Source of the DNA: Acanthosoma haemorrhoidale
Taxonomy: Eukaryota > Arthropoda > Insecta > Hemiptera > Acanthosomatidae
Direction of reading: 5' to 3'
DNA: 64,000 bases
Assembly: GCA_930367205.1 (NCBI GenBank)
Contig: OV884009.1
Location: 82,605,189-82,669,188 of the forward strand
Shown: in pieces, positions 58,421-64,000 of the stretch
Layout of the letters: each line of letters begins with the position of its first letter
Position numbering within the stretch: position 1 is the stretch's first letter
Notes under the pieces: generated by a model
The model's input: only the letters and a program-made list of their open reading frames with translations
Database searches by the model: none
What the model was told of the DNA's origin: nothing
Position numbers and translations under genes: made by a program

Positions 58421-59565
58421 AAAAATTATTATTATCCCTTCAATGTGTCAAAGGGGGGGAAGGGAAAAAGTTTAAATCTGAAATAAATGGATTAGTTAGT
58501 TAATTGGTTTGGGATCGAGCTTTTTCGGGTTAATTTTTTTTCACATTACCGTTTTTATAAATCGATGTGGACCGGAGCGTTATTGAGTATACCATTAAAA
58601 TAATTATTAATCAATGAGTTTTAATCTTTTGTTATTTGGTTGACAGCATAATCAATACCCTTGGGGTATCCGGTGAAACTTCGTTGTAAAAAGGCTCTCT
58701 TGGTCAAACAGGCGACTCGAAATGGATATGACAGATAGAAAAATATAAAAACTCTTATAAATTTGAATTTTGACAAAACAATTGATATGATAAAAATGTT
58801 AATATAATTTAATGCTTACATAACTAAAATGACAATTTCGTCATTAACAGGAGACAGCCTTAAGCACTAATTGACCACTTTTCAGATGAGTTATAGTTGG
58901 ACGAATGATGTGCGGACAGGTGTGAGTGGAATCCTTTAAAAGCGTTTGAAAATCAGTAGCCCCTGCAATAAAAAAAATGTATATTTACATATGACTAAAA
59001 CAAATAAATAACAGACAGTGGCCATAAACTAAAAATAGGAACCCTAACTTATGTAATACACTTCTATTTATTTCTTCCTAGTGTCGTATTTCTAGGCTTA
59101 TATGGTAATAACAAAAACAGTATGGACAGAACGGACGTAATTTGGACCGTTAAAAATAACCTTTCTGTACATAATTTTTAGTTTTTTTTCAAATCCTGAA
59201 ACTCATAAAGGTATCATAACATAATTTTTCGCTCACCACTTTCTTTGTCTTGTCTGTTGGAAGTTTAAAATTTTGGTGATTCAAATTGATGATCCAACCA
59301 CAGGAAAATATGGCCAAATCCAAAACAAACATGATCAAAGTATCATTAATTAATTGTTGATAACTCGTTGATAGTTTCTCAGCTTGAACTTAATCATCAC
59401 ATAGAAATCCTACTTGGTTCTGTTAACGGATCACGTGGACATGGAAACGGTTTAACGAATACGTGTTTGATTATTAAATCAGTCATTCACTTATTGCCTT
59501 CGCCTGAATTAGCATACTGCCATGCCACCAATACTAAAACCCTCTACTCAAATTATTAGTAAACA

Positions 59566-60260
59566 AAAATTCAAGTCAAGTGTGATGCATTACTATATTG
59601 GGTCCGTTGCGGCAGTGAAAACGATTTTGTCGATAGTTTTAATGACTAAGCTATAATACAATTTACCAGAGCATCAAGACCTTTAATTTGATGCAGTACT
59701 TAATATGAGATGAAAATATTAAATTTTAAAAAAATTTCAATTACAAGTAATTGATTGATAATTGACTCGTCATTATCAAGTACAATGTCACGCAAAATAT
59801 GAACTTCGTATATAAATACATTTAAAAGTTTTGCAAAAAGTCTTTTGATGACAAATTGAAAATTTTTCTTTTTTTACATCTAATTAATTATTAATGACCC
59901 CTTGTCATTTTCCGCGGGACTGGTTTTTCGCTTTATTGGGGGTATCAAATGAAATTACAATGCATAATTTCATTCCTTTGGAAAAATCACTAGGTTAAAT
60001 TGTGAACATATTATTGACAGTTAATATGACTTTTTGTAATTAGAGTTTGAAAAAACGACACGCGAGTAACATATTGTTGATCAGGATTTTGAGATCTTTC
60101 ATCTGATTTAAAGTTATAGAAAGTTTTCGTTTTTTTTAACAACTAATTAATTAATGACACAAGCTCATGTTTTGTGGAGATGGCTATATTTATTATCATG
60201 TATTTACAATATAAAATGGTATTTTCGTGTAAAATTTCACTTACACACGTATGAAAACAT
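59566..60260. repeat. Dispersed repeat, copy 3 (both parts contiguous)
   Basis: The most complete copy: the first-part homology (59566-59730) and second-part homology (59880-60260) lie together. No open frame and no clear terminal repeats, so it may be a non-autonomous element or a 3' UTR of a larger one. Confidence 0.55.
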
Positions 60261-60339
60261 AAGGGTTTCTGAATCTAGTGACAGTGCCAGGACAGGAACC
60301 CGGGCCCTATTGACCTAATTAATATCTATCTAACTCTAT

Positions 60340-60870
60340 ACTCATGCATAAACTATGCAGAACGAAGAACTATGCAGAAACGAAGAACTATGCAGACTAC
60401 TTAACACAAACTCTAAGCTCACACTAGAAAACAAACTTCACATACACAAACAGTTGCTAAAACCAATTTGGACTTACGGAATAGACCTGTGGGGGGGGAT
60501 AGCCAACCCATCGGACATCGAACAAAGCATTCCCATCCTAAGTCCTCAGAACTGTAATCAACGCACCCTTTTACATTGCAAATTCATCCCTTCACAGATA
60601 TCTCTACGTGCCAACTGTCCTTGACCTTATACCCTCAAGATTACAAATTTCACCAAACATTTTTGTCAACTTCTTATCTAGTAACACTCATAATAAATAA
60701 CACTATCGTAAAGTTGATACGTAAGGCTCTTGATCTCTATTCTTGTCCTGAGCATCGGTGGCTCTCTGGTCTTCGCCTCATAATGAAACGGTTGGAGGTT
60801 ATGGCGGGGGTGCGCTCGTGAGCAGAATGTGTATGTATATATAGTATGAATGGAAATGGTATACAAGTAT
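60340..60870 (+). pseudogene. Jockey-like LINE ORF2 fragment
   Basis: SKLTLENKLHIHKQLLKPIW then TYGIDLWGGIANPSDIEQSI matches the jockey ORF2 segment SKLSLENKLLIYKxxLKPIWTYGIQLWGxA. A frameshift and degenerate RFQSK… region follow, then a 3' part (CCTGAGCATCGGTGGCTCTC and beyond). It is preceded by a small direct repeat (GAAGAACTATGCAGA twice at 60363-60393). Confidence 0.8.
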
Positions 60871-61679
60871 GAATAAATTCTTACATCTTAAAGACCTTAT
60901 AACAAAAAACGTTATGAACTAAATAATATTTTTGTAAATACATATAAATAAACGAAAACAAGAATTTATACTAATGCAGCTCTCAAAACATAACATTTTG
61001 GAGCAACATAGATGTCCTTGCTCTTGATGAATTTAATTAAATCCGCGGTGCAAAAACTAATAAAGTGATACGGTTTTCGTTGTCACCGTAGTTGGTAGGT
61101 GGTGCTGAGGAATGTGGTTTGGTTATGTTCCCTCTCAAACTGGATTCGTTACTTTAACTAGCTTCTCGTTTTTTCTCAAGAGACTGAATGAACCCCGACC
61201 AGACACACTCAGTAAATCCTTACGGGGGAAGCTGAGACTAGTTAAAGTCGACTTACTGATGAAAGGTAATGTCATTCCAAATGATCGTGTAAGGTTGAAA
61301 AGTAGTGAAGGAGTAATGGTTAAAGACTTATGAAGGGAATGAAATTACAGGTAATGACATTAACACTGATCGTGTAAGGTAGATACTTACATACAGACTG
61401 ACAGGCAAACGGGGATTTTACATATTGTTTAAAATAAAAAACCTCTCCCTTTTGACTTGAAACGACAGTGAATGCTCAAGTCCAGTTTACAAATGATCTT
61501 ATTTTATACTCTCGACCATATATCTGTCTGGCATTTCTCCAAACTTATCACATAATAGCTGTGCTTATATACAATTTTACAATACCGAAGCATTACAAGT
61601 GCCTGAATGTCATTATAAATCTGAGCTTATTATTAGACCATCAGCCGTTCCGTTATAGATTGAAAAAAAAACCAACACA

Positions 61680-61930
61680 AATTTTATTATGTGAATTTAA
61701 ACATTGAGATCTTAAATTTGATACCCTATTCAAAATTAAAGAAAATATTAATTTTTTGAATCCCACACTTAACGTTTTATGTGAACGTCTATAATTTCAA
61801 TGTTTTTTATTAAATGGGATCTTCGCCTAAAATTTCATGTTTGTAACTTAAACTCATAGAATACCAGAACTAAACATATTAATGGGTGAAAACATACGGA
61901 TTTATAAATGTTTTCTAATATGTTTTCTAA
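61680..61930. repeat. Dispersed repeat, copy 4 (partial, uncertain)
   Basis: CTTCGCCTAAAATTTCATGT and the sequence leading into AAACATACGGATTT resemble the tail of copy 3 (TTCGTGTAAAATTTCACTTA…AAACATAAGGGTTT). Short match only. Confidence 0.35.
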
Positions 61931-61949
61931 CTAGTAATAGCCAAAAAAA

Positions 61950-62120
61950 AAAATCACTTGAACCCGAGACCTCCCAAATATCTAGATCTACCAACTCAGC
62001 TACTCTGCCCAAGTCTCGAAGACTGTGGTTCATCCGATCTCACCAGTAATATGTTTCTTTGGCTGTTAATTATTAATAATTACAAATAGTTGTGGGGCCA
62101 ATACCACAATAAAAATATCT
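61950..62120 (-). repeat. tRNA-derived SINE-like sequence
   Basis: On the minus strand, GTAGCTGAGTTGGTAGATC is A-box-like and GGTCTCGGGTTCAAGTGA is B-box-like. The 5' flank carries the GTGGTATTGG block shared with the copy at 32.7-32.9 kb. A foldable functional tRNA is not evident. Confidence 0.6.
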
Positions 62121-62429
62121 CATAAGCTTTTCTAATTTTCATAGTTAAACAATAATAATTGTCTAAAACCAGTTTATAACTAACAATATTATAATAGTAT
62201 TGGGAAAAGAAAAACATGTAATGGAATTATATGACCACTGTTCGTCGGTGAGATGTCATGGAAGGTTACGAGCGGAAAGCCAGAGAGATATTGAGGTGAC
62301 AATTGTTCCTATAATAACTCAGATAACATGATAACTGAGAGGTGCTGATAGATCGAATAATTACGATAAAAACTATCGTAAAAGGTACAGAATACGACCA
62401 GAGAGACGATCGTCTCGTTCCAGGTTAAT

Positions 62430-62500
62430 AATAATATCTTTATTCTCCTGGAACTGTCCCTTAGGAGGGACTTATATTTATTTAACAAAAAGTGGGATAT
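62430..62500 (-). repeat. Possible LINE 3' end
   Basis: On the minus strand, GTTAAATAAATATAAGTCCC is followed by CCAGGAGAATAAAGATATTATTATT. An AATAAA plus short (ATT)n end is typical of some LINE 3' termini. No coding part is attached. Confidence 0.3.
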
Positions 62501-63469
62501 TTGATAGTATTAGTCCCCGCTAGTTACAATTGGCAGATAAGGAAGATAAAAAAAATAAATAAAATGAAATAAGAAAAGATAAAATAAAAAAATGTATATT
62601 GTAACAATTTTCCTCTTTTGTTACAATTTAATTAATATTTTAAAAAAACATGTTCCATTCACTATGTTTTAATAAATTGATGTGGTTAGCAATACCTTTT
62701 TTTTTAAAGATGTTTTCTTAGTGGTGTGAAGTGGGCTGAAAAAAAAATTTGTTCGACTGGTAGAAGACGAGGTGCTCTCTCATTGCCCGCTGACTTAAAA
62801 CTCCTCGCCTGTTTTCATTTTCCTTTCCGGCTTTTCTCGCCCCGACCTTTGCATCGTCGATCGACTTCCACAAAGCCCCCACTTATAATAACTGTTTTCG
62901 ATTAATAAATGATATGTTGTGATATGGCTCAGTCCATATTATTACAATATATACAAATAAAAGTCATATATTCTTCAAGAATTAAAAATATAAACTGATA
63001 TAAATGTAAACAAAAACAATATGAAGAAAACAAAACAAGAACTTCCTAGAAAAATAAAATGTCTACACAAATGCATAAACAATTATTAACAATTGAGTTT
63101 TCACCCGTAAATATGTACATATGTACCTAGATTTACAGATTAACAAAATAAAAATATCCTAAACAGATATGTACTACTGGATTATAGCAGCCTACATTGT
63201 ATAATATTGTAATAATATTTATAGAAATCAACACTTTTTTATTATTTAGGCCTATACGCAACTCCTCATTTGTTTGAGATAGCAAATAACTAACTGATCT
63301 TGTTTTTAACACGTGTAATGAAGATGAGTGTTGTACGGAGGGGGGAAGGGAGCGATTATAACGAAGGAATGGTTTGGTATTGTAGTTCTATGAGGTTAAG
63401 GACATAAAATGGATTGTCGGTAAAGGGTTTGGCATAAATGGACATCCAATTTAGTGATTAATACGGTAC

Positions 63470-64000
63470 GGCCTCTAATTAGTCAGATGGTTTAAGGTAG
63501 AGTATCAATTAGCCAGGTGGTTTAAGGTAGGGCATCTAATTAGTCAGGTAGTTTAAGGAAGAACATCTAATTAGTAAGGTGGTTTAAGGTAGAACCTCTA
63601 ATTAGTAAGGTAGTTTAAGGTAGAACCTCTAATTTGTCAGATAGTACACTGTAAAGCCTATAATTAGTCAGTTGGTTTAAGGTAGAGTATCAAATTAGTC
63701 GGTCAGTTTAAGGTAGAGTCTCTAATTATTTGACGTAATTTAAGGTAGAACCATTAATTAGTTAGGTGGTTTAAGGTAGAACCTCTAATTAGTAAGGTGG
63801 TTTAAGGTAGAACCTCTAATTAGCCAGATAGTACAATGTAAAGCCGATAATTAGTCAGTTGGTTTAAGGTAAAGTATCAAATTAGTCGGTTAGTTTAAGG
63901 TAGAATCTCTAATTATTTGACGTAATTTAAGGTAGAACCATTTTAGGTGGTTTAAGGTAGAACCTCTAATTAGTAAGGTGGTTTGAGGTAGAACCTCTAA
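63470..64000. repeat. 31 bp satellite with 187 bp higher-order period, runs off the window
   Basis: The monomer is TAATTAGTCAGGTGGTTTAA followed by GGTAGAACCTC. Variant monomers recur at a constant distance: ATAGTACA(C/A)(T/A)GTAAAGCC at 63641 and 63828, and TAATTATTTGACGTAATTTA at 63723 and 63910, both 187 bp apart, which is six monomers plus one base. The array continues past the right end. Confidence 0.93.

Overview
This is a 64 kb piece of an AT-rich, intron-rich animal genome, most likely an arthropod and probably an insect. Coding exons are short and joined by GT-AG introns. Jockey-like and other non-LTR retrotransposons, mariner/Tc1-like, piggyBac-like and Tigger-like DNA transposons and tRNA-derived SINE-like pieces lie throughout. 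I see no bacterial-type operons, no CRISPR array and no credible functional tRNA or rRNA gene.

One host gene can be read with confidence: a calcium/calmodulin-dependent protein kinase kinase (CaMKK) on the minus strand, spread over about 19.6 kb (29963 down to 10340). Ten coding exons with consensus splice sites and matching phases give the kinase domain, the calmodulin-binding/autoinhibitory segment and a Ser-rich tail. An eleventh, terminal exon is proposed only because its frame fits. The joined model is 1377 nt (458 codons plus stop), the size expected of an invertebrate CaMKK. A possible 5' UTR exon ends at 31928.

The CaMKK introns are full of transposons. They hold an almost intact mariner with terminal inverted repeats (20061-21348, same strand as the host gene), a decayed second mariner (27.1-27.7 kb), LINE fragments (18.6-19.0 kb and 13.75-14.03 kb), an IS630/Tc1-mariner fragment (14.1-14.7 kb), a dead piggyBac-like transposase (14.9-16.25 kb), a hAT-like terminus (about 16.6-16.7 kb) and a dead Tigger/pogo-like transposase with an internal 261 bp tandem duplication (11.24-12.33 kb).

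Upstream of CaMKK, 32-41 kb is retrotransposon and DNA-transposon debris: two LINE families and an internally deleted Tc1/mariner-like element with 30 bp terminal repeats and TA target duplications. At 41.0-42.25 kb two plus-strand exons look like the 5' end of another, unidentified gene.

From 43.23 to 47.13 kb there is a tandem satellite of about 26 units whose lengths (140, 141-143, 152 bp) are explained by specific small indels; its second half is two copies of a 1062 bp seven-unit higher-order repeat. The rest (47-64 kb) is AT-rich, with LINE fragments, a roughly 385 bp MITE-like element, GA microsatellites, a dispersed repeat family with several copies, SINE-like pieces, and a 31 bp satellite with a 187 bp higher-order period that runs off the right edge.

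I did not find a previously undescribed enzymatic or defence system. The most notable points are the satellite indel genealogy and higher-order structure, the near-intact mariner, and sequence peculiarities of the CaMKK.
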